Part shown: piece after piece, positions 1 through 11,031 of the stretch | How the letters are laid out: each line of letters begins with the position of its first letter | Numbering within the stretch: the stretch's first letter is position 1 | From: Methylopila sp. M107 | GTDB taxonomy: Bacteria > Pseudomonadota > Alphaproteobacteria > Rhizobiales > Methylopilaceae | Assembly (NCBI RefSeq): GCF_000384475.1 | Contig: NZ_ARWB01000001.1 | Location: 410,008-474,007 of the forward strand | Length of the DNA: 64,000 bases | Reading direction: 5' to 3' | The notes under the pieces: model-generated | Databases searched by the model: none | What the model saw: only the letters and a program-made list of their open reading frames with translations | Told to the model about the DNA's origin: nothing | Program-made: the position numbers and the translations under genes

Positions 1-1294
<1,294 letters not shown>

Positions 1295-1336
1295 GAATGG
1301 TCCAACGTTGGAGAAGAGACGAAGAGGCGCAGAGCC

Positions 1337-1454
1337 CTTGTCCCGGCCTTGAGCCGGGACCCAGACGTGCGGGGAATGCCGAAAGCAGCGCGAACCGTTC
1401 CGATCAATTCGGAAGCCGAACCGGCTCGGGGTCCCGGCTCAAGGCCGGGACAAG
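1337..1454. repeat. Palindromic intergenic repeat, family A, copy 1
   Basis: Two perfect 26-bp inverted arms (1337-1362 and 1429-1454) flank a 66-bp spacer. Each arm holds a smaller hairpin around CCCGG/CCGGG. A second copy with the same arms and a 67-bp spacer is at 20128-20247. It lies in the gap between the two MetH halves, where its stem could act as an RNA processing or attenuation structure. No U-run follows, so it is not a classical terminator. Confidence 0.9.
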
Positions 1455-1469
1455 AGGTTCGCGCTGCCT

Positions 1470-2525
1470 TCACGCCACAAGCTCGAACGGCTCGAGGCCC
1501 GAGAGACGCATGCGCGGCGCGATCTCGGGCACTTTCCGCGGCGCCTTGCCCTTCACGGCCTCGGCGATCGCGGCGATGTGGTCCGGCGTCGTGCCGCAGC
1601 AGCCGCCGACGATGTTGACAAGGCCGCTCGATGCGAACTCGCCGACGAGCTCGCCCATCGCTTCCGGGCTCTCGTCATAGAGCCCGAATTCGTTCGGCAG
1701 GCCCGCATTCGGATAGGCGCAGATCAGCGTATCGGCGACGCGCGACAGTTCTGCGATATGGGCGCGCATTTCCTTGGCGCCGAGCGCGCAGTTGAGGCCG
1801 AACGAGATCGGCCGCGCATGGTTCAGCGCGTTCCAGAATGCGCTCGGGGTCTGGCCCGAGAGCGTGCGGCCGGAAAGGTCCGTGATGGTGCCCGAGATCA
1901 TCACCGGCACGCGGATCTTGCGCTCCGCGAACAGTTTTTCGATCGCGAAGATCGCGGCCTTGGCGTTCAGCGTGTCGAAGATGGTCTCGACCAGCAGCAT
2001 GTCGGCGCCGCCGTCGAGCAGCCCGCGCGCGGCCTCGTTGTAGGCCTCGGCCAGCTGGTCGAAGGTGACCGCGCGAAAACCCGGATTGTTGACGTCCGGC
2101 GAGATCGAGGCGGTGCGGTTGGTGGGCCCAAGCGTGCCCGCGACGAAGCGAGGGCGGCCGTCCTCCTTGGCGGCGATGTCGCCCGCCTGCCGGGCGAGCT
2201 TGGCGCCCTCGAAGTTCAGCTCGTATGCGAGCGCCTCCATGCCGTAGTCGGCCTGCGCGATTGTGGTCGACGAGAAGGTGTTGGTCTCGACGATGTCGGC
2301 GCCGGCCTTGAAGTATTGCAGGTGGATGTCGCGGATCTTGTCGGGCTGGGTGAGGATCAGAAGGTCGTTGTTGCCCTTCAGGTCATGGCTCCAGTCCTTG
2401 AAGCGCTCCGCGCGAAAATCCTCCTCGGAGAACTTTTCGCGCTGGATCATCGTGCCCATCGCGCCGTCGAGGACGAGGATGCGCGTCGCGGCGAGGTCGC
2501 GGATGGTCTTTTCGGTGTCGGTCAT
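1470..2525 (-). CDS. metH: Homocysteine S-methyltransferase domain protein (N-terminal half of split MetH)
   Basis: Zinc-dependent homocysteine-binding half of methionine synthase, 352 residues. It starts in the family pattern with [11 protein letters not shown] and carries the zinc cysteines in G-L-N-C-A-L-G and G-G-C-C-G-T-T-P. The frame stays open to an ATG at 2549. The ATG at 2525 is preferred because GGAGG sits seven bases before it and the residues in between are not conserved in the family. It is 46 bp downstream of metF and upstream of the pterin/B12 half, so the three form one methionine-synthesis transcript. The product should form a complex with the protein encoded at 1-1294. Confidence 0.93.
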   Translation of the reverse strand: MTDTEKTIRDLAATRILVLDGAMGTMIQREKFSEEDFRAERFKDWSHDLKGNNDLLILTQPDKIRDIHLQYFKAGADIVETNTFSSTTIAQADYGMEALAYELNFEGAKLARQAGDIAAKEDGRPRFVAGTLGPTNRTASISPDVNNPGFRAVTFDQLAEAYNEAARGLLDGGADMLLVETIFDTLNAKAAIFAIEKLFAERKIRVPVMISGTITDLSGRTLSGQTPSAFWNALNHARPISFGLNCALGAKEMRAHIAELSRVADTLICAYPNAGLPNEFGLYDESPEAMGELVGEFASSGLVNIVGGCCGTTPDHIAAIAEAVKGKAPRKVPEIAPRMRLSGLEPFELVA

Positions 2526-2571
2526 GTCGATCCTCCGGGAGCAGGCCACGTCGTGGTTCGAGCGCCGATAT

Positions 2572-3486
2572 TCAAGCCGCGGCCGCCTTCTTGACCGCCA
2601 CCGGCGTCGGCCTGAGCCCCAGCAGGTAGCAGACGGCGTAGACGAGGTCGGCCTTGTTCATGGTGTAGAAGTGGAAGTCGTAGACGCCGTGGTCGACGAG
2701 ATCGAGCACCTGCTCGGCCGCCACCGCCGCCGCGATCAGCTGGCGGGTCTCGGGGTCGTTCTCGAGCTCCTCGAAGCGCGACGCGAACCATGACGGCACG
2801 CTCGCGCCGGCGCGCTGGGCGAAGCTCGCGGTCTGCCGGAAGTTCGAGACCGCGACGATGCCCGGCACGATCGGGATGTGGATGCCGCGCTTCCTCGCCT
2901 CGTCGCGATAGCGGAGGTAGTGGCCGTTGTCGAAGAAGAACTGGGTGATGGCCCGGTTCGCGCCGGCGTCGACCTTCTCCTTCAGCACGTCGAAGTCGGC
3001 CTCGACGCTCGGGCTCTCGGGGTGCGTTTCCGGATAGGCCGAGACCGAAAGTTCGATTTCAGGCGCGCGCCTGCGGATGCCGGAGATGAGGTCGGCGGTC
3101 GACTTGTAGCCGTCCGGATGCGCCTCGAACTTGGTGCCGACGCCGCCCGCCGGATCGCCGCGCAGCGCCACGATGTGCTTGACGCCGATCTCGCGATAGC
3201 TGTCGACGACGGCGTCGACCTCGTCCTTCGTGGCGGAGACGCAGGTCAGGTGCGCGGCCGGCGGCACGTCGGTCTCGGTGAGCAGGCGCTTGACGGTCGC
3301 ATGGGTGCGCTCGCGGGTCGTTCCGCCGGCCCCGTAGGTCACCGACATGAAGTTCGGGCCGAGCGGCGCGAGGCGCTCGACGGAACGCCAGAGCGATGCC
3401 TCCATCTCGGGCGTCTTCGGCGGGAAGAACTCGAAGGAGACGCGGATCGGACGCCGCGGGGCGCGTGACAGGCGTTGGTTGGGCAT
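2572..3486 (-). CDS. metF: 5,10-methylenetetrahydrofolate reductase
   Basis: FAD-dependent reductase that makes the 5-methyltetrahydrofolate used by MetH; cytoplasmic; 304 residues, normal for bacterial MetF. Recognisable blocks are the N-terminal [26 protein letters not shown] and I-T-Q-F-F-F-D-N. The start ATG at 3486 overlaps the TGA of the upstream regulator-methyltransferase gene (TGATG), which implies translational coupling. It is followed at 46 bp by the first MetH half. Expression is probably set by the operator at 4507-4522. Confidence 0.96.
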   Translation of the reverse strand: MPNQRLSRAPRRPIRVSFEFFPPKTPEMEASLWRSVERLAPLGPNFMSVTYGAGGTTRERTHATVKRLLTETDVPPAAHLTCVSATKDEVDAVVDSYREIGVKHIVALRGDPAGGVGTKFEAHPDGYKSTADLISGIRRRAPEIELSVSAYPETHPESPSVEADFDVLKEKVDAGANRAITQFFFDNGHYLRYRDEARKRGIHIPIVPGIVAVSNFRQTASFAQRAGASVPSWFASRFEELENDPETRQLIAAAVAAEQVLDLVDHGVYDFHFYTMNKADLVYAVCYLLGLRPTPVAVKKAAAA

Positions 3487-4508
3487 CAGGCGACCTCGAG
3501 GTTCGAGGAGGGGAGGGGATCGCTGACGATGCGCGGGTCGCGCGCGAGCCAGAGCGACACGGTGAGTTTTTCCGGATCGCCGCCCGGGGGCGGCAGGTCG
3601 CGGCGCAACAGATGTTCGAGGCCGGCGGCCGCCAGCCAGCTCTCGATCGTCTCCGGCGCGAAGCCGAGGCGGCGATGGGCGTGGTCCTCGCGCAAGCTTT
3701 CGATCTCGTGCGGGGCGAAATCGACGATCAGCAGCCGGCCGCCCGGCCGGAGCGCGCGCGCCGCCTCGCGCACGGCGCGCGCGCCGTCGTCGAGGAAGTG
3801 CAGGACCTGATGGACGATGACGAGATCGAAGGCGTCGGCCGGGACCGGCGGCGCGAAGATGTCGCCGTGCCGGATCTGGGCGTTCTGGACGCGCGCCTCG
3901 GCGAGATTGGCGCGGGCGAGCGCCAGCATGTCGCGGTTGGAGTCGACGCCGACCGCGCGTCCGACGCGGGGGCTGAGCAGTTCCAGCATCCGTCCGGTGC
4001 CGGTTCCGAGGTCGAGCGCCGCGCCGATCGGGGCGTCGCCGAGCGCTTCCAGAATCGCGCGCTCCAGCGCCGGCGCCGCCGCCTGAAGGCCGCGCAGTTC
4101 GTCCCAGCGCTCGGCGTTCGCCGAGAAGTATTCGGCCGCCGCCTTCTGGTGCGTGGCGCGGACCGCGACGAGCCGTTCGCGATCGCGCGCGAGAGTCGGG
4201 TCGCCGTCGTCGAGGCGTTCGAGCGCCGCGCGCACCAGCGCCGCCCCGACCGAATGTTCGGACAGGCCGAAGAAGGCCCATGCGCCCTCCCGGCGGCGCT
4301 CGATCAGGTCGGCCTCCACCAGCAGCTTCAGGTGCCTGGATATGCGCGGCTGACTCTGGCCGACGATGTCGGTGATGTCGGAGACGGTGAGCTCGCCCTG
4401 GGCGAGAAGCGCGAGCAGCCGAAGCCGAGTCGGCTCGCCGGCCGCCCTCAGCGCGGACAGCGCGGGCTCAAAGGCGATCGGCTCCGAGATCGGCGTCGAA
4501 AAAGACAT
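3486..4508 (-). CDS. ArsR-family regulator fused to a SAM-dependent methyltransferase
   Basis: 340 residues. Residues about 10-95 form an ArsR winged helix (R-L-R-L-L-A-L-L, then S-Q-P-R-I-S-R-H-L-K-L-L). Residues about 140-310 form a class I methyltransferase with the SAM loop A-L-D-L-G-T-G-T-G-R. ArsR-methyltransferase fusions upstream of metF/metH are a recurring alphaproteobacterial arrangement and are thought to sense the methylation by-product S-adenosylhomocysteine; that ligand is inference here. The metal-binding cysteine box of classical ArsR is missing. The ATG at 4508 lies inside a perfect palindrome, and a TATAAA box ends nine bases upstream, suggesting autoregulation and a leaderless message. 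It is coupled to metF by a TGATG overlap. Confidence 0.88.
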   Translation of the reverse strand: MSFSTPISEPIAFEPALSALRAAGEPTRLRLLALLAQGELTVSDITDIVGQSQPRISRHLKLLVEADLIERRREGAWAFFGLSEHSVGAALVRAALERLDDGDPTLARDRERLVAVRATHQKAAAEYFSANAERWDELRGLQAAAPALERAILEALGDAPIGAALDLGTGTGRMLELLSPRVGRAVGVDSNRDMLALARANLAEARVQNAQIRHGDIFAPPVPADAFDLVIVHQVLHFLDDGARAVREAARALRPGGRLLIVDFAPHEIESLREDHAHRRLGFAPETIESWLAAAGLEHLLRRDLPPPGGDPEKLTVSLWLARDPRIVSDPLPSSNLEVA

Positions 4509-4522
4509 AAAGATGTCTTTAT
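4507..4522 (-). promoter_or_regulatory. Palindromic operator overlapping -10 box and start codon
   Basis: ATAAAGATGTCTTTAT is a 7-2-7 perfect inverted repeat, with GA/TC flanking matches after one mismatch on each side. Read on the minus strand it contains the -10-like TATAAA, with TTGCCA/GTTGCC 15-16 bp upstream, and runs into the ATG at 4508. It is the obvious binding site for the ArsR-type protein it precedes. The local A+T content is far above the surrounding sequence. Confidence 0.75.
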
Positions 4523-4564
4523 ATCCATCCTCATCGAATGGCAACGGCCTTCCGCGAAGGGATT

Positions 4565-5161
4565 TCAGTAGATCCACTGTTCCGGCAGCCGCAGGCTGAC
4601 GTCGGATCCTGCTTTCGCCTCGCCGGGATGCTCGACGCTCGCCACCAGCCCGCGAAGACGCCGTGCGATCTTGGGAAAGGTGATCTCGTCGCCGGGCCTG
4701 CCGGTCTCGCGCGCGATCAGCCGTCCAGTGTGGCGGCACGGCGCGTTCTGCGCCTCGACCAGCACCACGGCCCCGGACGGCAGGAAGATCTGCGTTCCTC
4801 TCGGCAGGAAGGACAGTCGGGGCGCGCCCTCCAGCACCAGGTTCGCGCCCATCCAGCCGGGTTCGATCGGGGGCAATCCGAGCGCGTAGCCGATCTCCCA
4901 GAGCTCTTCCGCCGAGACGATCGACAACTGTCGGCCGGACTTGATCTCGGCGCCGTTGCGGTACCAAGGCTCTCGCGCGCCGGCTGGACGCGTAAATCCG
5001 GCGTGCCGGTCGCCGGCGAGGCCTTCGAAGGTGAGGTCGATCGCTTCGACGGGCGTGGTTTCGAAACCGTCAGGATCCGTCGTGATCAGCGTCGCGACCA
5101 GCTTCGCGGTTAGGCGCCGGCCCGGATGGATGACGATCTGGTCGAGCAGGTCGCGCGTCAT
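4565..5161 (-). CDS. MOSC domain-containing protein
   Basis: 198 residues. The MOSC domain fills residues about 40-190 and has the signature N-A-P-C-R-H-T-G-R with the conserved cysteine at 142. MOSC proteins (YiiM, mARC, MoCo sulfurase C-terminus) bind or transfer sulfur or molybdenum-cofactor-linked groups. The substrate of this stand-alone member cannot be told. It lies 23 bp after trans-aconitate methyltransferase on the same strand and ends 56 bp before the ArsR-methyltransferase gene, which has its own promoter. Confidence 0.85.
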   Translation of the reverse strand: MTRDLLDQIVIHPGRRLTAKLVATLITTDPDGFETTPVEAIDLTFEGLAGDRHAGFTRPAGAREPWYRNGAEIKSGRQLSIVSAEELWEIGYALGLPPIEPGWMGANLVLEGAPRLSFLPRGTQIFLPSGAVVLVEAQNAPCRHTGRLIARETGRPGDEITFPKIARRLRGLVASVEHPGEAKAGSDVSLRLPEQWIY

Positions 5162-5184
5162 GGGCGATGCGCCTCCGCGGCGGA

Positions 5185-5967
5185 CTACTTGCGGTTCGCG
5201 ACCAGGAACAGGCGCGGAAACCGGAGCAGCGCCTTGCCGGTCGCCCGCTCGGGGTAGAGCGCCCTGATGCGGTCGGTGTAGAGCGCGAGGTAGCGCTCCC
5301 GCTCGTCCGGGTCGAGCGGATCGAGGAACGGCCGCAGACCGGTGGACTTGAGCCAGCCTGCGATCGCCTCGGCGCCGTCGAGCGGGTGGACATAGGTTGT
5401 GCGCCAGACGTCGACGGTCGAGGCGTAGGGCGCCAGCAGGTCGAAATAGGCTTCCGCCGACAGGATTTCCGTCCGCGCCGCGGCGGCGCCGGCGAGCCGT
5501 TCCGCCCATGCGCCGTCGCGCGCGATCTCGCGCATGGTGGCGTGGGACGGTTCCGACAGGTTGTCGGGCATCTGGATCGCGAGCGCGCCGCCGGGCGCAA
5601 GCAGTTTCAGCAAACGCGGAAACAGCGACTCGTGGCCGCCGACCCATTGCAGCGTGGCGTTGGAGAAGATGACGTCCGGCGCGCGGTCGGGCGTCCAGTC
5701 GACGATGTCGGCCTCCACGAAGGCGACGTCGGGCAGACGCTTCCGCGCCGCCGTCAGCATGTCGGGCGACGAGTCGACGCCCGTGATCTCCGCGCCCGGA
5801 AACCGCTTCGTCAGCAGTTCGGTCGAGTTGCCAGGCCCGCAGCCGAGATCGAACACGCGCTTCGCTTGCGCGATCGGCACGCGGGCGAGCAGGTCGCCGG
5901 CGGGGCGGGTGCGCTCGTCCTCGAAGCGCAGATAGGTCGATGCGGACCAGTCTTCTTTCAGTGTCAT
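5185..5967 (-). CDS. tam: Trans-aconitate 2-methyltransferase
   Basis: SAM-dependent methyltransferase of 260 residues that esterifies trans-aconitate, a spontaneous inhibitor of aconitase. It follows the Tam pattern from the N-terminus (D-W-S-A-S-T-Y-L-R-F-E-D-E-R-T-R-P-A), with SAM motif I V-F-D-L-G-C-G-P-G-N-S and the F-S-N-A-T-L-Q-W-V block. Its ATG overlaps the TGA of the small Phd-like gene by four bases (ATGA), so the two are translationally coupled. MOSC follows downstream. Confidence 0.92.
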   Translation of the reverse strand: MTLKEDWSASTYLRFEDERTRPAGDLLARVPIAQAKRVFDLGCGPGNSTELLTKRFPGAEITGVDSSPDMLTAARKRLPDVAFVEADIVDWTPDRAPDVIFSNATLQWVGGHESLFPRLLKLLAPGGALAIQMPDNLSEPSHATMREIARDGAWAERLAGAAAARTEILSAEAYFDLLAPYASTVDVWRTTYVHPLDGAEAIAGWLKSTGLRPFLDPLDPDERERYLALYTDRIRALYPERATGKALLRFPRLFLVANRK

Positions 5968-6131
5968 GCGATCGGCTCGTTCGACAGTCGCGCTTGCTCT
6001 TCCGCCGACAAGGGGATCATCCGAACGAGTCCGCCCGACGCGGTGACGATGTGGATATTCTCGCCGTCTACCGCCCGCTCGACCAAGCTTTCAATTTCGG
6101 CCTGCGCCGCATCGATCGAATAAGTCGGCAT
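5964..6131 (-). CDS. Small Phd/YefM-like antitoxin-type protein (orphan)
   Basis: 55 residues. The pattern M-P-T-Y-S-I-D-A-A-Q-A-E-I-E-S-L-V-E-R-A, then G-E-N-I-H-I-V and a V-R-M-I-P-L end, matches the N-terminal DNA-binding half of Phd/YefM antitoxins. No toxin gene is next to it: the following gene is tam, overlapping by ATGA, and the preceding gene is ettA, 37 bp away. It could be an orphan autoregulator of the tam-MOSC transcript or the remnant of a toxin-antitoxin pair. The family assignment is moderate because the protein is so short. Confidence 0.7.
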   Translation of the reverse strand: MPTYSIDAAQAEIESLVERAVDGENIHIVTASGGLVRMIPLSAEEQARLSNEPIA

Positions 6132-6168
6132 GGCGCCTCCCGCGAACCGCCAACCTAATCCATCTGCC

Positions 6169-7821
6169 TCAGCGCGTGAACTGCCGGTACTTGATCCGCT
6201 TCGGCTCCACGGCGTCCGGACCGAGGCGGCGCTTCTTGTCCTCCTCGTAGTCCTGGAAGTTGCCCTCGAACCATTCGACATGGCTGTCGCCCTCGAAGGC
6301 GAGCATGTGGGTCGCGACGCGGTCCAGGAACATGCGGTCATGGCTGATGATCACGGCGCAGCCGGCGTAGTCCTCGAGCGCCTCTTCGAGCGCGCGGAGC
6401 GTCTCGACGTCGAGGTCGTTGGTCGGTTCGTCGAGCAGCAGGACGTTGGCGCCGGACTTCAGCATCTTGGCGAGGTGCACGCGGTTGCGCTCGCCGCCCG
6501 AAAGGTCGCCGACCTTCTTCTGCTGGGCGGCGCCCTTGAAGTTGAAGGCGCCGACATACGCCCGGGAATTCACCTCGCGCTTGCCGAGATGGATCACCTC
6601 GGTGCCGCCGGAGATTTCCTCCCAGACGTTCTTATTGGCGTCGAGCGCGTCGCGCGACTGGTCGACATAGCCGAGCTGCACCGTCTCGCCGATCTTGAGG
6701 CTGCCGGCGTCGGGCGCGTCCTGTCCGGTGATCATGCGGAACAAAGTGGTCTTGCCGGCGCCGTTCGGGCCGATGACGCCGACGATGCCGCCGGGCGGCA
6801 GCTTGAAGGTCAGGTCCTCGATCAGCAGCTTGTCGCCGAACCCCTTGTTGAGGTTCTCGAAGTCCACGACGTTCGAGCCGAGGCGCTCGGCGATCGGGAT
6901 GACGATCTGGGCGGTCGTCGGGCCCTGTTCGGAGGCGCGCTTGACGAGGTCGTCATAGCGCTGGATGCGGGCCTTGTTCTTGGCCTGCCGCGCCTTTGGG
7001 CTGTTGCCCATCCACTCCTGCTCGCGCTTCAGGGTCCGCTGCAGGGATTCTTCCACGCGGCCTTCCTGGATCATGCGCTTCTGCTTCTGCACCAGCCAGG
7101 AGGAGTAGTTGCCCTCGTAGGGAATGCCGCGGCCGCGGTCGATCTCGAGGATCCAGCCGGTGACGTTGTCGAGGAAGTAGCGGTCATGGGTGACGATCAG
7201 GATCGCGCCCGGGAAGTTCTTCAGATGGTTCTCGAGCCAGTTCACCGTCTCGGCGTCGAGATGGTTGGTGGGCTCGTCGAGCAGCAGCAGATCGGGCTCG
7301 GACAGCAGCAGCTTGCAGAGCGCGACGCGGCGCTTCTCGCCGCCCGAGAGCTTGTCGACGCTCCAGTCGTCCGGCGGGCAGCCGAGCGCGTTCATCGCCT
7401 GCTCGACCTTGGAATCCAGGTCCCACAGACCGAGCGCCTCGATCTTGTCCTGGAGCAACGTCATCTCCTCGGCGGTCTCCTCCGAGTAGTTCATCGCGAG
7501 TTCGTTGTACTTGTCGAGGATCGCCTGCTTCTCGGCGACGCCCTCCATGACGTTCTCGCGGACGTTCTTGTCCGGATTGAGCTGCGGCTCCTGCTCGAGA
7601 TAGCCGATCTTGGCGCCCTTGGCGGCCCAGGCCTCGCCGGTGAACTCCTTGTCGCGGCCGGCCATGATCTTCAGCAGCGTCGACTTGCCCGAGCCGTTGA
7701 CGCCCAGGATGCCGATCTTGGCGTCCGGGTAGAAGGACAGGTGGACGTTGTCGAGCGTCTTCTTGGGACCGAACGCCTTCGAGACGCCGCTCATGTGGTA
7801 GATGAATTCGCGGTTGGCCAT
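6169..7821 (-). CDS. ettA: Energy-dependent translational throttle protein EttA (ABC-F)
   Basis: Cytoplasmic ABC-F ATPase of 550 residues that binds the ribosomal E site and gates early elongation according to ATP/ADP state. Two ABC cassettes are visible: Walker [10 protein letters not shown] and G-P-N-G-A-G-K-T-T, signatures L-S-G-G-E-K-R-R and L-S-G-G-E-R-N-R, and Walker [10 protein letters not shown] twice. The inter-domain segment [16 protein letters not shown] is typical of EttA. The start is the ATG at 7821 ([10 protein letters not shown]); the open upstream frame reads repeat DNA and is not part of the gene. Confidence 0.96.
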   Translation of the reverse strand: MANREFIYHMSGVSKAFGPKKTLDNVHLSFYPDAKIGILGVNGSGKSTLLKIMAGRDKEFTGEAWAAKGAKIGYLEQEPQLNPDKNVRENVMEGVAEKQAILDKYNELAMNYSEETAEEMTLLQDKIEALGLWDLDSKVEQAMNALGCPPDDWSVDKLSGGEKRRVALCKLLLSEPDLLLLDEPTNHLDAETVNWLENHLKNFPGAILIVTHDRYFLDNVTGWILEIDRGRGIPYEGNYSSWLVQKQKRMIQEGRVEESLQRTLKREQEWMGNSPKARQAKNKARIQRYDDLVKRASEQGPTTAQIVIPIAERLGSNVVDFENLNKGFGDKLLIEDLTFKLPPGGIVGVIGPNGAGKTTLFRMITGQDAPDAGSLKIGETVQLGYVDQSRDALDANKNVWEEISGGTEVIHLGKREVNSRAYVGAFNFKGAAQQKKVGDLSGGERNRVHLAKMLKSGANVLLLDEPTNDLDVETLRALEEALEDYAGCAVIISHDRMFLDRVATHMLAFEGDSHVEWFEGNFQDYEEDKKRRLGPDAVEPKRIKYRQFTR

Positions 7822-7929
7822 GGGGAAGGGGGCTCGCGTCAGAGGCGCGCGGAAACGGCGCGGGAGAGTGGGATTGGTCGCGCGGCTTGTAGCGCGCGGC
7901 GAGAGCGGGCGGCAAGGGGAGGGACCCTT

Positions 7930-8136
7930 GATCCTTCTCCATGCGCCAGCATGGGGGAGGGGGACCGCGCGCAAGCGCGGTGGAGGGGGCGGGCGTAGGG
8001 CGGGACGGTCAAAATCTCCGCCCAGCGCGCTGACGCCAGGATAGCGCCCGTCGACGAAACGGCGGCGCGAGCCCGCCCCCTCCACCATGCTTCGCATGGT
8101 CCCCCTCCCCCGCGCCGAAGGGCGCAGGGGAGGATC
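7930..8136. repeat. Long nested palindromic intergenic repeat, family C
   Basis: About 207 bp upstream of ettA. It has an outer inverted pair starting GATCCT... and ending ...AGGATC, G-rich and C-rich arms that pair across a spacer of about 80 bp, and several internal mini-hairpins (CATGCTTCGCATGG, CCGCGCGCAAGCGCGG, GCGCCGAAGGGCGC). The form is that of BIME-like chromosomal repeats. No second copy is in this window. Confidence 0.75.
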
Positions 8137-8688
8137 AGGCGCGGCTCATCGGCCCGGGGGTCGTTCGCCCGGGCTTGTGTCAGATCGGCGATGTCAGAGA
8201 GCGGATATGGAGACGCGGGGGACGCCGCAACGCCAGATCAGTGTGCACGAATGGAGGCGTCAAGACGCCCCCCGCGGACGGATTTTTCCTCATAGCCGAG
8301 AAGGCGCCAGCGGTCTTGGTTGCGCGACAGTTCGCCTCTTCGACGCCGCGCATTGGCTTGCGCGACGCCGCTCGGTCGACGGCCTCGACGGGAGAGGGGC
8401 GTTGCATCCCCGCGCCAGGCTCCGCCGCCCCTCCCGCGCCGCCGGACGCCCCGGCGACGCCTCCGAAGTCTTGGGAGGAAGCTGGGGCGAGAGTTTCACG
8501 GAATTGGATCTTTGTCAAGAAAATAATCCTATAACGAGGCGGTGGCGGCACGGAGGGCGACGACGTTTGGCCTTGCGCGTGACTTCTCCGGACATGGCGG
8601 CCGATCCGACGCGCCATTGACGACGCGATGCGTTCCGCCTTCGCTCGCCAGCCCGGAAAGGCCTAGGTCCCGTCCCGTGCGACACGCC
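8137..8688. other. 552-bp region without a convincing gene
   Basis: Open frames here have the composition of random GC-rich sequence and no recognisable domain. An A+T-rich pocket at 8501-8536 (GAATTGGATC...TATAACG) is the likeliest promoter area for the GH2 gene. The -35/-10 spacings that can be drawn (12 or 20 bp) are poor, so no exact promoter is called. Confidence 0.5.
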
Positions 8689-10902
8689 ATGAGTTTCGAC
8701 GCCTGCCGGCTGTGTTCGATCCTCGCGCTGGCGGCGGCGCTCGTTTTCGGCGCCGCGGGCGGTTCCCTGCTCGCCCAGACGCCGCCGTCGGCGACCGCCG
8801 AGCCCCGCACGGTCCTTCCCCTCGCAGACGGATGGCGATTCCGCTTCGGCGACCCGGACGACGCGCCCTCGCGCGAAAACTTCGACGACGGCGCGTGGGA
8901 GACGGTGGCGCTTCCGCACACATGGAACCGGGTCGGCGAATACCGGCTTGCGCGCACGGCGGCGACGGACGCCCGACGCGGAACCGGCTGGTATCGGTTG
9001 CGGCTCGACGCGCCGCCGTCATCCTATGGCGCGCGGACCTATCTCGATTTCGCGGCCGTCGCGACGGTCGCGGACGTCTTCGTGAACGGCGTTCATGTCG
9101 GCCGGCACCGCGGCGCGTTCTCGCGGTTCCGGATCGACGTCACATCCGTCTGGCGGCCGGGCGAAGAAAACCTCGTGGCGGTCAAGGCCGACAACGCCGC
9201 GCCCGCGATCGGAAGCGGCACGGAACACGTCATCCCGCTGTCCGGCGACTTCTTTGTCCATGGCGGGATCTATCGCGGCGTCTCGCTGGTCACGCGCGAC
9301 GCGGCGGGCATCGATCTCATGGATTCCGGCGGGCCTGGCGTTTATGCGCGCGCCGCCGCGGTTTCGGCGGAGAGCGCCGAGGTCGAAGTGACGACGCGGC
9401 TCCGCAATGACGGCTCGGAAGCGCGGGCCATCCAACTCGTCACGACCATCCGCGACGCCGACGGCCGGCAGGTCGCTCAGGGCTCGCGCGCCATGGCGCT
9501 CCAGCGGGGCGCGGCCGAGGCGCGCGAGCAGCTCACTGTCAATGCGCCGAGGCTTTGGGACGGTCGGCGCGATCCTTACCTCTATTCGGTCACGGTCGAG
9601 GCGCGGGACGGCGACCGCGTGATCGACCGCGTGACGCAGCCGCTCGGGCTCCGCAGTTTCCGGTTCGACGCGGATGCGGGCTTCTTCCTCAACGGGCGGC
9701 GCGAAAAGCTTCGCGGGGCCTCGCGCCACCAGGACCGGCTTGGAAAAGGCTGGGCGCTGTCGGCCGCCGACAATGCGCAAGACATGGATGTCTTCGTCGA
9801 AATCGGCGCCAACGCCGTGCGGCAGGCGCACTACCAACACGCCGACGAATGGTCCGACGAGGCCGACCGGCGCGGCATGATCGTGTGGGCCGAAATCCCA
9901 TACGTGAACCTGTCGTCGCTTGCCGGGGGCCAAGGCTCCGAGGCGCTCTGGGAGAACGCCGTCGCGCAGCTGCGCGAGCTCATCCGCCAGAACTACAATC
10001 ATCCCTCGATCGCAATGTGGTCGATCGGGAACGAGGTCGACTCGGTGACCGAGGCGGCCGCGACCGGCGAGCCGCGCAGGTCCGCGCCGCTGCTGCGGCG
10101 GCTGGCGGAGGCGGCGAAGGCGGAGGACCCGTACCGGCCGAGCGTGTTCGCGGACTGCTGCGAGTCGAGGCCGGGCGGCGAGGCGCTTGCCGGGATCGCC
10201 GACCTCATCGGCTACAATCGCTATCACGGCTGGTACTATACGGCGCCTGCGAACGCCCGGGCGGCGTTCGGCGCGGAGCTCGACCGGCTACACGCACGAC
10301 ATCCGGGGCTGCCGATCTCGGTCTCGGAATACGGCGCCGGCGGCGCGCCGAGCCAGCACCGCGACGATGTGCTCGCGGTCTTGCCCAACGTTGCGGGCCG
10401 ACCGCAGCCCGAAGAGTTCCAGAGCTACATCCACGAGCAGAGCTGGCCGGTGGTTCGCGACCGCGATTTCGTGTTCGGGGCCTGGATCTGGAACATGTTC
10501 GACTTCGCGGCGCCGCGCGAGGAGGGGGATTCGGTCGACCTGAACACCAAGGGACTGGTGACCGCGGACCGCAGCACACGCAAGGACGCGTTCTACTTCT
10601 ACAAGGCGCACAGGAACCCGGAGCCGATGATCCACCTGACGGGCAAGCGTCATGCCCGGCGCGCCTATGCGACGGTGGAGCTCAAGGCCTACAGCAACGC
10701 CGACACGGCGACGCTGACGCTGAACGGCGCCGCGGTCGGGGAGGTCGCCTGTCCCGAACGCATCTGCCTCTGGCGCGACGTGACGCTTTCGCCCGGACGC
10801 AACGAGGCCGTCGTGTCCGCGCGCGCGGACGGGGTTGAGGTCAGCGACCGCGCCGTGCTTGTCGCTCCGTCCCCTTCGCGCGACGGGCCGGCGTCGCCGT
10901 GA
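8689..10902 (+). CDS. Secreted glycoside hydrolase family 2 (beta-galactosidase/glucuronidase-like)
   Basis: 737 residues. A signal peptide (L-C-S-I-L-A-L-A-A-A-L-V-F-G-A-A-G-G, cleavage near L-L-A-Q) precedes a sugar-binding domain (about 45-190), an immunoglobulin-like domain (about 200-310) and a TIM barrel (about 315-620). The barrel has the acid/base glutamate in W-S-I-G-N-E-V (E449) and the nucleophile in S-E-Y-G (E547). A C-terminal beta domain with a D-U-F4982-like fold follows. The ATG at 8689 is chosen because it opens the signal peptide; an earlier in-frame ATG at 8542 would add 49 unconserved residues. It would act in the periplasm or outside on beta-linked glycans; substrate unknown. 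Confidence 0.88.
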   Translation: MSFDACRLCSILALAAALVFGAAGGSLLAQTPPSATAEPRTVLPLADGWRFRFGDPDDAPSRENFDDGAWETVALPHTWNRVGEYRLARTAATDARRGTGWYRLRLDAPPSSYGARTYLDFAAVATVADVFVNGVHVGRHRGAFSRFRIDVTSVWRPGEENLVAVKADNAAPAIGSGTEHVIPLSGDFFVHGGIYRGVSLVTRDAAGIDLMDSGGPGVYARAAAVSAESAEVEVTTRLRNDGSEARAIQLVTTIRDADGRQVAQGSRAMALQRGAAEAREQLTVNAPRLWDGRRDPYLYSVTVEARDGDRVIDRVTQPLGLRSFRFDADAGFFLNGRREKLRGASRHQDRLGKGWALSAADNAQDMDVFVEIGANAVRQAHYQHADEWSDEADRRGMIVWAEIPYVNLSSLAGGQGSEALWENAVAQLRELIRQNYNHPSIAMWSIGNEVDSVTEAAATGEPRRSAPLLRRLAEAAKAEDPYRPSVFADCCESRPGGEALAGIADLIGYNRYHGWYYTAPANARAAFGAELDRLHARHPGLPISVSEYGAGGAPSQHRDDVLAVLPNVAGRPQPEEFQSYIHEQSWPVVRDRDFVFGAWIWNMFDFAAPREEGDSVDLNTKGLVTADRSTRKDAFYFYKAHRNPEPMIHLTGKRHARRAYATVELKAYSNADTATLTLNGAAVGEVACPERICLWRDVTLSPGRNEAVVSARADGVEVSDRAVLVAPSPSRDGPASP

Positions 10903-11031
10903 GCGACGCCGGCATCCGACGGGGGCGTTGACCGAAGTCCAGCTTGATTTTCGTCCCGCCGGACCATGTGTTCGGCGTATCGCCTTGCGCGCAGGCGCTT
11001 GGAAGGCCGCTTGTCGCCGGATGTTTTCGCG

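Noticed and set aside
8180..8617. 145-codon minus-strand frame in the gap before the GH2 gene
   Set aside because: No ribosome-binding site, signal peptide or domain; biased, random-looking composition.
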